Source of the DNA: Parafrankia irregularis
GTDB lineage: Bacteria > Actinomycetota > Actinomycetes > Frankiales > Frankiaceae
Length of the DNA: 64,000 nt
Direction of reading: 5' to 3'
NCBI RefSeq assembly: GCF_001536285.1
Contig: NZ_FAOZ01000014.1
Coordinates: 123,505 to 187,504 of the forward strand
Shown piece after piece: positions 39,029 to 48,621 of this stretch. A program made the translations under genes and the position numbers. How positions within the stretch are numbered: the first letter of the stretch is position 1; the number at the start of each line of letters is the position of its first letter. The notes below the pieces were generated by a model, which had not been told where the DNA came from, made no database searches, and saw nothing but the letters and a program-made list of their open reading frames with translations.

Positions 39029-39684
39029 TTTTTCTCCGCCTGCCTGACTGTCGCGACGGGACGCCCCAAGGGTGACCATACGTGACTTTGGCATCGCTTT
39101 AAGACACTTGTGGGTTGCCTGGATGGACGGCCGCAGTCTGGACCGCGCCGCGGACAGTTTCCGGCCCGCGGGGCCGGTGCTCGTTGGGGGCCGGAATCCT
39201 CAGATCCGCGAGGTCCGGTTTCGGGCGGCCGCCCCTGCCTTTGTCGCTGAGCAAGAAGTGAGGATCTTGGCTGCTGGAACAACCGAAGCCCTCACTTCTT
39301 GCTGATCGTCAAGCGACTCGGTGTCCCTGTTTGCACCTACTGGGGCGAACTGTGCTGGCGCAGCGCGGCGGCGCGGGATCCCCGGTCGGTCGCCGCGTGA
39401 CGGGTGGGGACGGACCGCCAGGTCAATATCGGTGGGCCGGATCTGCCACGCGGGATGCGGGAGTGGCGCGAGGCGGCCGTCGTCGACGATGAGTGCGGCT
39501 CGCGGCTCGCGGCGGCCGCAGACGCCGCGCGGACAAACGGACCACAGACGCTCATGAGGCGGTGCGGACGCGCGGAGCGGCTGGTGCGCAGCACACCGCT
39601 ACGCCGCGTCCAGAGCCACCGCAGGCCTCAGACAGCCTGGGTTAGGTGACGCCGGGAAACCTGAGGGCCTGGCCGAGCCCGGAT
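39029..39684. other. Gene-free region between dnaK leader and NERD-like gene
   Basis: No convincing gene is seen. A short patch after the second HAIR includes the distal dnaK promoter region. The 50-nt palindrome copy C is at 39253-39302. About 60 bp of sequence after it resembles the sequence after copy B. Confidence 0.55.
39253..39302. repeat. 50-nt palindromic repeat, copy C
   Basis: The outer arms caagaagtgagg and cctcacttcttg form 12 perfect pairs and the inner part is imperfectly paired around GGAACA. It has the same length and invariant ends as copies A and B. The arms differ from copy A at three positions, each matched by a change in the other arm. Confidence 0.85.
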
Positions 39685-40890
39685 TTACGGCCTGGCGCCC
39701 GGCTCCCCAGGGAGGCCATCCGTGCTGTCCCCGCCATCGAGTGCACCCGGCGACGCCTGCTGGTCGGTGCCGGCCTGAGCAGGGCCCGCCGCGCCGCCCT
39801 TCGAGAGCAGCGGTCGGCCCTGCGCGGCTTTGGAGTCGCCGGCGCGCTCCGGCTGTACCGACGCCAGGATGCGGCGCCCTCGCCTGGCCCCCGGGCGGAC
39901 CGCGGGGGCGTTCGGAGCCAGCGGCGCGAGCCCGGAGCCGGTGCTGCCCGGCGGCACCACCGAGTCTGTCGTGGCGCCGGTGCCGAACCCGGCCGTGGGC
40001 TCGTCGGAGCCGGAGCGGGCCCTGCGCAGGCCGCGGCGTTCGACGAGATCCGCCTGCCGGCCCAGATCTGCTTCGATCTGCGCGAGGCGGTCAAGCATCC
40101 CGGAAGCATCGCCGCCGTTTTCCTGGATGGTGCGCAGGGCGTCCATCAGGGTGAGCCACTGGTCCCGATCGACGACGATTTCCTCGGCGAGCCGGTTCGA
40201 CGAGTACGGCGGGAACAGCCGCTGGGCGGCGGCCACCACCTGCTGTACCTGCCCGGGGTTGAGGCGCCCAGGCTTGTGCCGAATGTAGTCGACCACGTCC
40301 TTGACGTTCAGGACGGTTACTCCTTCGAGAGCACCGTCCTTCCACAGGACGCTCGCCTCGACCATCACCAGGATCGGGTAGGTGGGGAACTTCAGCATCG
40401 GGAGCGCGGCCCGGATCTGGTTGCGCACCTCGCCGCCCAGCCACGCGGTCTTGTCGATCGCCGGCTTGAGGGATTCCCCGTCCACCACCGCGCCGCCCTT
40501 GGTGTAGCGGACGACGCCCTTGTTGGTGTCACTGCCGAGGATCATCACCCCGCCGGGGCCGACCAGCAGGTGGCCGATGGTGGCCTCCGAGTACGGCACC
40601 GCCCGGTCGTGAAGGATGACGTACCCGCGCCGGCGCAGCCGGGAGATCGCGTGTGCGGTCTTCCGCTCGGCCTCGGCCGCCTCGCGCAGTGTTTCGACGT
40701 CCGGTGACGCACCGAAGGCGGCCAGGGCCATGCCACCGGGCCAGATCACAAGGAGGGCCACGAACACGGTGACCCCGAGGCTGGGCAGGCCCAGCCCGAA
40801 GCCGATGACCAGGCCGAGGCCGAGGCCGACGATCGCGGCGCGGATGGCCGCCCGAGGAACGTCACGCGCGATGCGGTCACGTCTGACCAT
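39685..40890 (-). CDS. NERD-like domain membrane protein
   Basis: A 401-aa protein with two N-terminal membrane helices (IVGLGLGLVIGFGLGLPSLG and FVALLVIWPGGMALAAFG), then a NERD-like domain (about 75-200: RKTAHAISRLRRRGYVILHDRAV, HLLVGPGGVMILGSD). In active NERD nucleases the equivalent motifs usually contain a D-H pair and E-x-K; here the corresponding stretch is GHLL and LGSD, so nuclease activity looks doubtful. The long Pro/Gly/Ala-rich C-terminus (from about 295) is probably disordered. The ATG at 40890 has a GGGAGAA site. The role is unknown. Confidence 0.8.
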   Translation of the reverse strand: MVRRDRIARDVPRAAIRAAIVGLGLGLVIGFGLGLPSLGVTVFVALLVIWPGGMALAAFGASPDVETLREAAEAERKTAHAISRLRRRGYVILHDRAVPYSEATIGHLLVGPGGVMILGSDTNKGVVRYTKGGAVVDGESLKPAIDKTAWLGGEVRNQIRAALPMLKFPTYPILVMVEASVLWKDGALEGVTVLNVKDVVDYIRHKPGRLNPGQVQQVVAAAQRLFPPYSSNRLAEEIVVDRDQWLTLMDALRTIQENGGDASGMLDRLAQIEADLGRQADLVERRGLRRARSGSDEPTAGFGTGATTDSVVPPGSTGSGLAPLAPNAPAVRPGARRGRRILASVQPERAGDSKAAQGRPLLSKGGAAGPAQAGTDQQASPGALDGGDSTDGLPGEPGARP

Positions 40891-41790
40891 CGCCTGGTTC
40901 TCCCGCGCACGGAGATACTCAGTGTGCTGAGAAAAGCCAGGACGCCCGGCCCGACCTGTCGTCGGCCTGGTGCTTGTCACCATCGTGCCCACCATGGATC
41001 GCAGGGTCGTCAACGTCGTCGGGACCCGCCCCCAGGAGCGCACCGGGTGCCCTGGTGGCGGCGCTGCTGCCAGCGCGCAGCGTCATGCGCCCCCGACCAG
41101 CGCGCGGACGAGCCGCCACGGTCCGGACCAGGACACTGACCCATGGTGGGGCGGGACCCGCGGTCATCTCAAGAGTTGACATCAACCCGCGCGATGATCC
41201 ATGAGTTGTGGGTCGGTGGCTGGCTGGTCGTTGCGGGCCGCAGCGTCAGGTCGTCTGGCCCGACCTGGAAGTAGTGGTCCTGGTCGTGGCTCTTGGTGTG
41301 GCGGGTCGGGAACGGACAGTGCGGAGCGTTGTGGTTCTGGCGATTGTCTGCCACTCAAAGTAGCAGGCTCTCCTGCGTCTCGGGCAAGATCGGCCCAATA
41401 GGTGCCCGATCCCGCGACGCTCGGACCACGTCGTGGCAGGGTCGGGGGCGGCGGGTATCACGAGGTCGGGAGTCGCCCTGGTGGCTCGACCTCTCCGGGG
41501 TGCGGTGGGTGAATGGAGATGCGATGGAGCGCCGCCGGTGATCTGAACGTGTCCCTGGTCACTCCGCTGGTCACCGGTCGTGAGGTCCCGGCGAGGCTTG
41601 CTTTCCGGAGCGCGGCCGGCGGCCGAGGTGCAGTGTGCGATGGTCGCGCAGGGCTCCGGAGTCGTGGCCGTCGGTGGTGTGGCTGTCGGGATCGACAAGT
41701 TACTGGCCGGTAGGAGTAGGCTCGCCGCGTCGTCGGGCAGCACCCGGGCAGCCCCAGACAGAGGTGGATAGCACAGCAGATGGAGGACCT
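40891..41790. promoter_or_regulatory. Divergent intergenic region, NERD-like and Fe-S genes
   Basis: 900 bp without a credible gene between diverging genes; open frames here lack domains. A slightly less GC-rich stretch near 41160-41400 includes gagttgacatcaac, a short near-palindrome. A GGAGG ribosome site at 41782 precedes the Fe-S gene. Confidence 0.5.
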
Positions 41791-44001
41791 GTGAGAATCG
41801 CGATCGGTCTAGCGATCACGCTGATCGCTCTCGCGGTGGCCGGCCGCCGCGTCTTCTGGCTGACCAGACTGATCAGGTCTGGCCAGCCCGCAGAGGGCCG
41901 GCTCGATGATCTGCCGACCAGGATCTGGACGGAGATCAGCGAGGTAGGAGGCCAGCGCAAGCTGCTGAAGTGGTCCGTACCCGGCCTGGCGCACTTCTTC
42001 ACCTTCTGGGGATTCACCATCCTCGGGTTGACGATCGTCGAGGCCTACGGGGCCCTGTTCGACCACGACTTCCACATCCCGCTGTTCGGCGACTGGGCGA
42101 TCATCGGGTTCCTGGAGGACTTCTTCGCGGTCGCCGTCCTCGCGGGCCTGCTCACGTTCACCATCATCCGGCTGCGTAACGCCCCCGCCCGGCTGGACCG
42201 CAAGTCCCGCTTCTACGGGTCCCACATCGGCCCGGCCTGGGTCATCCTCGGCATGATCACCCTGGTCATCGTGACCCTGCTGATCACGCGTGGCGCCCAG
42301 TTCAACGCCGGCACCCACCCGCAGGGTGACACCAAGTGGGCGTTCGCCTCCTGGCTGGTCAGCGAGCCGCTCAGCGCGTTCTCGGTGCACACCAACGAGG
42401 ACATCGAGACGGCGTTCCTGCTGCTCAACATCGCGATCATCATGGGCTTCCTGGTGCTCGTGGTCTACTCCAAGCACCTGCACATCGGGCTTGCGCCGAT
42501 CAACGTCATCCTCAAGCGCGAGCCGGTTGCCCTGGGCCCGCTGGGCACGACCCCCGACATCGAGAAGCTGATGGAGGAGGACGAGCCCGTCGTCGGTGTG
42601 GGCAAGGTCGAGGACTTCTCCTGGAAGGCCATGCTCGACTTCGCCACCTGCACCGAGTGCGGGCGGTGCCAGAGCCAGTGCCCGGCCTGGAACACCGGCA
42701 AGCCGCTGTCGCCCAAGCTTCTGATCATGGACCTCCGGGACCATCTGTTCGCCAAGGCCCCGTACCTGCTCGCGCCCAAGAAGGAAGAGGGCGAGGAGGC
42801 CACCGCAGAGGCCACCGCGGCCGCCGAGGAGACCTCCAAGAAGCACGTGCACCACGTGCCGGAGTCCGGCTTCGGTCGGGTGCCCGAGCCCGGCCAGCCG
42901 CAGGTCGACCGCCCGCTCGTCGGGACCGAGGAGGAGGGCGGGGTCATCGACCCCGACGTCCTGTGGTCGTGCACCAACTGCGGCGCCTGCGTGGAGCAGT
43001 GCCCGGTGGACATCGAGCACGTCGACCACATCGTCGACATGCGGCGTTACCAGGTCATGATCGAGTCGGCGTTCCCGTCCGAGGCCGGCGTGATGCTGCG
43101 CAACCTCGAGAACAACGGCAACCCGTGGGGCGTCTCGCCGCGGTCGCGCACCGAGTGGACCGAGGGCCTGCCCTTCGAGGTCCGCATCCTCGACGAGGGC
43201 GAGCAGATCCCGGACGAGGTCGAGTACCTCTACTGGGTCGGTTGCGCCGGTGCGATCGAGGACCGGGCCAAGAAGGTCGCCCGGTCGTTCGCCGAGCTGC
43301 TGCACACCGCCGGGGTCGAGTTCGCCGTCCTCGGCAGCCAGGAGTCGTGCACCGGTGACCCGGCCCGCCGCCTCGGCAACGAGTACCTGTACCAGGAGAT
43401 GGCGAAGGCCAACATCGAGCTCCTGAACGAGACCGGCGTCAAGAAGATCGTCGCCACCTGCCCGCACTGCTTCAACAGCCTCGCGCGGGAGTACTCGGCA
43501 CTCGGCGGCAACTTCGAGGTCGTCCACCACACCCAGCTGCTCGGCAAGCTCGTCGAGGAGCGCAGGCTCGTCCCGATCACCCCGATCGAGTCGTCGGTGA
43601 CCTACCACGACCCGTGCTTCCTCGGCCGGCACAACAAGGTCTACACCCCGCCGCGGGAGATCCTGGAGGCCATCCCGGGCATCCGGGGGCAGGAGATGCA
43701 CCGCTGCAAGGACCGTGGCTTCTGCTGCGGCGCCGGTGGCGCGCGGATGTGGATGGAAGAGAAGATCGGCAAGCGGGTCAACGTCGACCGCATGGAGGAG
43801 GCGCTCGGCCTCGACCCCGACGTGGTTTCGACCGCCTGCCCGTTCTGCATCGTCATGCTCTCCGACGCGGTGACCGAGAAGAAGCTGGCCGGCGAGGCAA
43901 AGGAGAGCGTCGAGGTTCTCGACGTCTCCCAGCTGCTGGCACGCTCCCTGGCCGCCCCGCCCACGCCGGCCGCCGCCGCGGCTCCGGCGGAAGGCGCATA
44001 A
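41791..44001 (+). CDS. HdrD-like Fe-S membrane oxidoreductase
   Basis: A 736-aa membrane redox protein. About five to six hydrophobic helices lie in the first 235 residues, resembling the NarI-type haem-binding subunit. Two 4Fe-4S ferredoxin motifs follow: CTECGRCQSQCP (Cys287-297) and CTNCGACVEQCP (Cys394-404). The C-terminal half has two CCG domains (VGCAGAIEDRAK, CPHCFNSLAREY, then DPCFLGRHNKVY and CCGAGGARMWMEE), as in HdrD and GlpC. It resembles the large iron-sulfur reductase of actinobacteria such as Rv0338c (from memory). Its electron donor and acceptor are unknown. The GTG has a GGAGG site 5 nt upstream and a terminator follows. Confidence 0.9.
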   Translation: MRIAIGLAITLIALAVAGRRVFWLTRLIRSGQPAEGRLDDLPTRIWTEISEVGGQRKLLKWSVPGLAHFFTFWGFTILGLTIVEAYGALFDHDFHIPLFGDWAIIGFLEDFFAVAVLAGLLTFTIIRLRNAPARLDRKSRFYGSHIGPAWVILGMITLVIVTLLITRGAQFNAGTHPQGDTKWAFASWLVSEPLSAFSVHTNEDIETAFLLLNIAIIMGFLVLVVYSKHLHIGLAPINVILKREPVALGPLGTTPDIEKLMEEDEPVVGVGKVEDFSWKAMLDFATCTECGRCQSQCPAWNTGKPLSPKLLIMDLRDHLFAKAPYLLAPKKEEGEEATAEATAAAEETSKKHVHHVPESGFGRVPEPGQPQVDRPLVGTEEEGGVIDPDVLWSCTNCGACVEQCPVDIEHVDHIVDMRRYQVMIESAFPSEAGVMLRNLENNGNPWGVSPRSRTEWTEGLPFEVRILDEGEQIPDEVEYLYWVGCAGAIEDRAKKVARSFAELLHTAGVEFAVLGSQESCTGDPARRLGNEYLYQEMAKANIELLNETGVKKIVATCPHCFNSLAREYSALGGNFEVVHHTQLLGKLVEERRLVPITPIESSVTYHDPCFLGRHNKVYTPPREILEAIPGIRGQEMHRCKDRGFCCGAGGARMWMEEKIGKRVNVDRMEEALGLDPDVVSTACPFCIVMLSDAVTEKKLAGEAKESVEVLDVSQLLARSLAAPPTPAAAAAPAEGA

Positions 44002-44035
44002 CCCCGCGGGTGCCGCAGATGATCTGAACTGATCG

Positions 44036-44067
44036 GGCGGGGCGTGGCCAGTTGGCCACGCCCCGCC
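44036..44067 (+). terminator. Intrinsic terminator after the Fe-S gene
   Basis: A perfect 15-bp GC-rich stem (ggcggggcgtggcca and tggccacgccccgcc) with a 2-nt loop is followed by ctggctttt. It starts 35 nt beyond the stop codon. Confidence 0.85.
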
Positions 44068-44259
44068 TGGCTTTTCCGCCGCCCCCGACGCGGGTCACGG
44101 TCCGACGAAGCTCCCGCGGAGGAGATCAGCCGACCCGCGTGGCGCCTGCGTTGACCGGTCGCGCCACACCCGGGCATGAAACGACGTACGCCGGGCAGCT
44201 GGTTGACGACCGGGAAAAACCGGTAGCCACAGCGACGACGGTGAGGAGCTCCTCCGCCC

Positions 44260-44751
44260 ATGCCCCCCGAGCTGAGCGCGTTCCACGACGCAGTCAGTGC
44301 CATCAGCTATCCGATGGCCGTCGTGACGACCACCGTCAACGGCGAACGCAGCGGCTGCCTGGTCGGCTTCCACACGCAGTGCAGCATCGACCCGCCCCGC
44401 TATCTGGTCTGTGTCTCCCACACCAACCACACGTTCGGCCTGGCCCGGCACGCGCGGCACCTCGCCGTGCACCTGCTGGACATCACCGATCGCGCTCTGG
44501 CGGAGCTGTTTGGCGAGGAGACCGGAGACAAGGTCGACAAGTTCGCCCACTGCCGCTGGTTGGAAGGACCCTTCGGCCTGCCTGTCCTGGCCGACCCGCC
44601 GGCCTGGTTCGCCGGCCCTGTCCTGTCGGTGACGGAGGTCGGCGACCACTCCGCGTTCGTGATCGATCCTGCGGAGGGCACGACCCGCGGCCCCCTGCAT
44701 CAGCTCGCCTTCCAGGACGTCCGCGGCATGCGCCCAGGCCACCCGGCCTGA
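44260..44751 (+). CDS. Flavin reductase-like FMN-binding protein
   Basis: A 163-aa protein of the flavin reductase (HpaC/ActVB-like) domain family, which reduces flavin with NAD(P)H or simply binds FMN. Motifs: SAISYPMAVVTTTVNGERSGCLVGFHTQCSIDPPRYLVCVS at the N-terminus, with NHTFGLARHARHLAVHLLD and FAHCRWLEGPFGLPVLADPPAWF. The Cys in the FHTQCS position is where typical members have the Thr/Ser-rich FMN-binding turn. The ATG has a GAGGAGC site. No monooxygenase partner is adjacent. Confidence 0.85.
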   Translation: MPPELSAFHDAVSAISYPMAVVTTTVNGERSGCLVGFHTQCSIDPPRYLVCVSHTNHTFGLARHARHLAVHLLDITDRALAELFGEETGDKVDKFAHCRWLEGPFGLPVLADPPAWFAGPVLSVTEVGDHSAFVIDPAEGTTRGPLHQLAFQDVRGMRPGHPA

Positions 44752-44974
44752 ACATCACCGCCACTGGCGCTCCGCACCACTCGTCTTGCCCGGCAGGCGT
44801 CTGCCCGTCAAATCCGCACAGGAGCTGGTAGAAGCGCGGTACCTGAGGTCCGCCCGGTCACCCTGCCCAGTGACACGCTCCCGGAACGGCCCGTGAACAA
44901 CAGAACCACCCCGAACGCCACAAGATCGCGGGGCCCCGGGGGGGGCTCCGCCCGCCGGCCAGCATGGAGGAACG

Positions 44975-45003
44975 ACCTGTGTCAGACCCCGTCTGACACA
45001 GGT
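44975..45003 (-). terminator. Hairpin immediately after tRNA-Gly
   Basis: Perfect 13-bp arms acctgtgtcagac and gtctgacacaggt with a CCC loop lie 9 nt beyond the tRNA 3' end. No U-run is present, so a terminator function is likely but not certain. Confidence 0.6.
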
Positions 45004-45012
45004 CCCCCAGAG

Positions 45013-45086
45013 TGGAGCGGGCGACGGGAATCGAACCCGCGTTGCAAGCTTGGGAAGCTCGTGTTCTGCCTCTGAACTACGCCCGC
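45013..45086 (-). tRNA. tRNA-Gly (anticodon CCC)
   Basis: A 74-nt cloverleaf including an encoded CCA. The acceptor GCGGGCG/CGCCCGC is perfectly paired. The anticodon stem CGAGC/GCTTG encloses the loop TTCCCAA with anticodon CCC, reading GGG codons. The T-arm has CGGG/CCCG around TTCGATT. It stands alone on the minus strand. Confidence 0.97.
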
Positions 45087-45233
45087 ATGGTGCAACCGCA
45101 TACTACTGGACGAGTGCGCCACATGCCGTACCGCCACCGCCGACTTTTCGTCGGGGCCGGGTCGCCGTTGTCGATTGCGGCGACGAGGACGGCCTGCGGG
45201 TCAGGCGCCTGTGAACGAGACTTACCGATCGTG

Positions 45234-47663
45234 CTACTCGGGTCGGTCCCCGGCGCTCGCGCGGGCGTTTTCGGCGCGTCGTGTCTCGGCTCGTCTCACC
45301 TCGGTTCCGTTCACCTGGTGCAGGAAGCGCAGCGGCTCACGGCCCGGGGGCTGCTGCGGCCGTGGCAGTTCCGGGGCGGGGGGGACGTCCAGCGTGCACG
45401 GCTGGCCGGGCGGGATCCGGACTTCCTGCCCGTGGTGGACGAGGGTCATCCCTTCGCCTTCGAGCACCGTGTAGGTGGCGGATGAGGCGACGACCTCGAC
45501 TCTGAGATGGCGGGACCGTACCCGCAGGCCGAAGGAGAGCCGGGTGAGGCCTTCGGGCAGTCTGGGCGCGAAGGAGAGCAGCCGGCCCGTGTCGCGCAGC
45601 CCGCCGAAGCCTTCGACGAGTGCGATCCAGCTGCCGGCGAGGGAGGCCACGTGCAGCCCGTCGCCGGTGTTGTGCTCGATGTCCTTCAGATCCATGAAGG
45701 CGGCTTCGCGAAGGTAGTCGTGGGCGAGTGACAGGTGCCCGCATTCGGCGGCCATCACCGCCTGACAGCAGGCGGAGAGCGACGAGTCCCGGACGGTGAG
45801 CGCCTCGTAGTAGGCGAAGTTGCGTACCTTCTGCTCGGCGGTGAAGGCATCGCTGCGTCGCTGCATGGCGAGCACCAGGTCGGCCTGTTTCACGACCTGC
45901 TTGCGGTAGAGGTCGAAGTACGGGAAGTGCAGCAGCAGGGGGTACTGCTCGGGCCTGGTGCTGTCGAAATCCCACACCTGGTGATGGGTGAACCCGTCTG
46001 ACTGCGGATGGACCTCGAGATGTGCGTCGTAGGGGATGTACATGTCGTCGGCGGCATCCCGCCAGTTGGCGGCGGTCTCCGCGTCGACACCGAGGGCGCG
46101 TGCGCGCTCGGGGTGGCGCTGGACGGCGTCGGCCGCGCCGATGAGGTTTCGTTGGGCCATGAGGTTGGTGTAGACGTTGTTGTCGGCGAGCGCGGAGTAC
46201 TCGTCCGGTCCGGTCACACCGTCGATGCGGAATTTCCCGGACAGGTCGTGATGCCCGATGGAGCGCCACAGCCGGGCCGTCTCGATCAGGATCTCGAGGC
46301 CGACCTCCACCTCGAAATCAGTGTCCTCCGTCACCCACACATATCTGATGACGGCGTCGGCGATGTCGGCGTTCACGTGGTACGCGGCGGTGCCGGCGGG
46401 CCAGTAGCCGGAGCATTCCTCGCCGTGGATGGTTCGCCAGGGAAACGCGGCTCCGTCCAGGTTGAGCAGCTGCGCGCGCTCACGGGCCATCGGGAGGATG
46501 GAGTGGCGCCAGCGCAGCGCGTCGGCGGCGGCCGCCGGTGCCGTGTAGGTCAGTACGGGCAGCACGTAGCTCTCGGTGTCCCAGAAGGCGTGACCGTCGT
46601 AGCCCGGGCCGGTGAGCCCCTTCGCGGGGATCGCCCGCCGTTCGGCTCGCGCGCCGGCCTGCAGCACGTGGAACAGTGCGAAGCGGACGGCCTGTTGAAC
46701 CTCGGCGTCCCCGTCGACCTCGACGTCCGCACACCGCCAGAACTCGCCGAGGTACTCCCGTTGCTCGTCGACCAGCCCGCTCCACCCGGTCTGGCGCGCA
46801 GCGACCAGTGCGGCGACGGCCTGGTCGCGAAGCGCGGGCAGGGAGCGCTGCTCGGACCAGCCGTAGGCGAGGAACTTGACCATCCGGAGCGTCTCGCCGG
46901 CGGCCAGGACGGCTGTCGCGGTGACCCGCCCGGCATCGGGCTCGCTTTCCGAGCTCACCCCGAGCGAGCGGGGACCGTCGAAAATGTGGTCCATCGCCGC
47001 GGCTACCCGGATGTCGCTGTGCCGGGTGCAATGGACGAGCTCCACCATGGAACCTCGGGCCCGGTGCCGTTCCGAGACGAGTGGTGATTCCAGCACCGCG
47101 GCCGCGCGTGGATCGCCTCGGCGCATCGGAAGCTGCTCGTTGGCGACCAGTTCGGACTGGATGACGACCCGCGCGGAATCATCCACCGGCTCGATCTCGT
47201 AGTAGATCGCGGCGACGGACCGCTGGGTGAAGGAAACCATCCGCCGGGAGCGGATCCTGATGCGCTGACCGGCCGGGGAGACCCAGTCGGCCTCCCTGGA
47301 GAGGACACCTTCGCGGAAGTCGATGCTTCTGGTATGGGTCAGGAGGTCCCCGTATCGCACATCGAACGGCTCGTCGTCGACCAGCAGACGAATGATCTTT
47401 CCGTTGGTGACGTTGATGACCGTCTGGCCGGACTCGGGATATCCGTACCCCGCCTCGGCGTAGGGCAGTGGCCTCAGTTCGTGGACGGAGTTGAGATAGG
47501 TGCCGGGAAGCCCGTGCGGATCGCCTTCGTCAAGATTTCCGCGCAGGCCCACGTGCCCGTTGGAGAGCACGAACAGCGACTCGGAGCGGGCGAGGGCGTC
47601 GATGTCGAGGCCGTGTTCGGTCAGCGACCAGGCCTCGATGAGGTAGTTCGGTTTGCCGATCAC
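45234..47663 (-). CDS. Glycoside hydrolase family 65 protein (disaccharide phosphorylase)
   Basis: An 809-aa cytoplasmic enzyme of the GH65 family, which phosphorolyses alpha-glucosides such as trehalose, maltose or kojibiose to beta-glucose 1-phosphate. The N-terminal beta-sandwich (SLFVLSNGHVGLRGNLDEGDP, QRIRIRSRRMVSF) precedes the alpha6/alpha6 barrel with GYDGHAFWDTESYVLPVL, GAAFPWRTIHGEECSGYWP, and FRIDGVTGPDEYSALADNN, where the Glu of GPDEY is the catalytic acid. HYWDFDST-like and DLKDIEHNTGDGLHVASLAG close the barrel. The start GTG overlaps the stop of the beta-phosphoglucomutase gene. The exact disaccharide cannot be told. Confidence 0.93.
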   Translation of the reverse strand: MIGKPNYLIEAWSLTEHGLDIDALARSESLFVLSNGHVGLRGNLDEGDPHGLPGTYLNSVHELRPLPYAEAGYGYPESGQTVINVTNGKIIRLLVDDEPFDVRYGDLLTHTRSIDFREGVLSREADWVSPAGQRIRIRSRRMVSFTQRSVAAIYYEIEPVDDSARVVIQSELVANEQLPMRRGDPRAAAVLESPLVSERHRARGSMVELVHCTRHSDIRVAAAMDHIFDGPRSLGVSSESEPDAGRVTATAVLAAGETLRMVKFLAYGWSEQRSLPALRDQAVAALVAARQTGWSGLVDEQREYLGEFWRCADVEVDGDAEVQQAVRFALFHVLQAGARAERRAIPAKGLTGPGYDGHAFWDTESYVLPVLTYTAPAAAADALRWRHSILPMARERAQLLNLDGAAFPWRTIHGEECSGYWPAGTAAYHVNADIADAVIRYVWVTEDTDFEVEVGLEILIETARLWRSIGHHDLSGKFRIDGVTGPDEYSALADNNVYTNLMAQRNLIGAADAVQRHPERARALGVDAETAANWRDAADDMYIPYDAHLEVHPQSDGFTHHQVWDFDSTRPEQYPLLLHFPYFDLYRKQVVKQADLVLAMQRRSDAFTAEQKVRNFAYYEALTVRDSSLSACCQAVMAAECGHLSLAHDYLREAAFMDLKDIEHNTGDGLHVASLAGSWIALVEGFGGLRDTGRLLSFAPRLPEGLTRLSFGLRVRSRHLRVEVVASSATYTVLEGEGMTLVHHGQEVRIPPGQPCTLDVPPAPELPRPQQPPGREPLRFLHQVNGTEVRRAETRRAENARASAGDRPE

Positions 47664-48436
47664 ACGGTTCTCCCGGCGGGGACGGCACCCAACGCCTGCC
47701 CGCCGAGCAGGTCGGCGAGATCCTTGACGACGATGTCGGCGCCGCTGTGCCGCAGCGCGTCGGCGTGGCCGATCCGGTCCACACCCACCACGTAGCCGAA
47801 GGCGCCGGCCCGCCCGGCCTGCACGCCCGCCACGGCGTCCTCGAAGACCGCGGCCGCCTCGGGCTGGACTCCCAGCGCCTGTGCGCCGGCGAGGTAGGTG
47901 TCCGGAGCCGGCTTCCCCGCCAGGCCACGTTCCTGCGCGACGAGACCGTCGATCCGTGCGAGCAGCAGCCGCTCGATTCCGGCCGCCCGCACGACTTCGG
48001 CGCAGTTGGCGCTGGACGACACGACCGCGCGCGGGACGCCGGCCTCGTCGAGCGCCTGGAGGTATCGCACCGAACCTTCGAAGACCTCGACGCCGTCCCG
48101 TTCCATCCGCTGTAGAAGCAGGATGTTCTTCCTGGTCGCGAGGGCGTTGATCGTCAGGCCCGAGGGCGGGTCGCCAGGCACACCCGGCGGCAGGTGGATG
48201 CCCCGCGAGTCCAGGAACGCCTGCACGCCGTCGGCTCGCGGCCGCCCGTCGACGTAGTCGGGGTAGTCGGTGCCGATGTCGAAGGGAACGTACGGATCAC
48301 CGGAGCGTCTGGCCCAGTTCTCCAGGAAGTCGTCGAACATCTCCTTCCAGGCGGCGGCGTGCACGGCAGCGGTGCGGGTCAGCACACCGTCGAGATCGAA
48401 CAGGCACGCCCTGATGTGATCCGGTAGCCCCAACAT
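47660..48436 (-). CDS. Beta-phosphoglucomutase family HAD hydrolase
   Basis: A 258-aa HAD enzyme converting beta-glucose 1-phosphate to glucose 6-phosphate, the step after the GH65 phosphorylase. Motif I is [18 protein letters not shown] near residue 12, motif II is VVSSSANC, and motifs III/IV are [17 protein letters not shown] and [18 protein letters not shown]. The cap insert has the [11 protein letters not shown] region. The ATG at 48436 is chosen because the longer open frame adds only a non-conserved leader. The stop overlaps the start of the GH65 gene (GTGA), so the two are translationally coupled. Confidence 0.93.
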   Translation of the reverse strand: MLGLPDHIRACLFDLDGVLTRTAAVHAAAWKEMFDDFLENWARRSGDPYVPFDIGTDYPDYVDGRPRADGVQAFLDSRGIHLPPGVPGDPPSGLTINALATRKNILLLQRMERDGVEVFEGSVRYLQALDEAGVPRAVVSSSANCAEVVRAAGIERLLLARIDGLVAQERGLAGKPAPDTYLAGAQALGVQPEAAAVFEDAVAGVQAGRAGAFGYVVGVDRIGHADALRHSGADIVVKDLADLLGGQALGAVPAGRTV

Positions 48437-48461
48437 CGGTCCCCATCCTGGATCAGCGTCA

Positions 48462-48483
48462 GCCGGCCTGCCGGCAGGCCGGC
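48462..48483. repeat. Perfect 22-bp palindrome
   Basis: gccggcctgcc followed by its exact reverse complement, with no spacer, 26 bp upstream of the beta-phosphoglucomutase start. It could be an operator or a hairpin in the leader. Confidence 0.7.
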
Positions 48484-48621
48484 AGGGAAGCAGGGAGGCG
48501 CCGGCGACGTCCGACGGCGGCGACCTGCGCACGGTTTCGAGGTCGAGGAGCTACTTACCCGATAACTGCACGCGTTCCACCCCACGGCAACAATCCGGCG
48601 CTCTGCGGTAGCGTCCGGGAC

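Noticed and set aside
41246..41743. 165-codon minus-strand frame between the NERD-like and Fe-S genes.
   Set aside because: Thr/Pro/Arg-rich, no domain, no ribosome site and poor codon bias.
41809..43701. 630-codon minus-strand frame opposite the Fe-S oxidoreductase.
   Set aside because: Antisense shadow; the plus strand has clear cysteine motifs and membrane helices.
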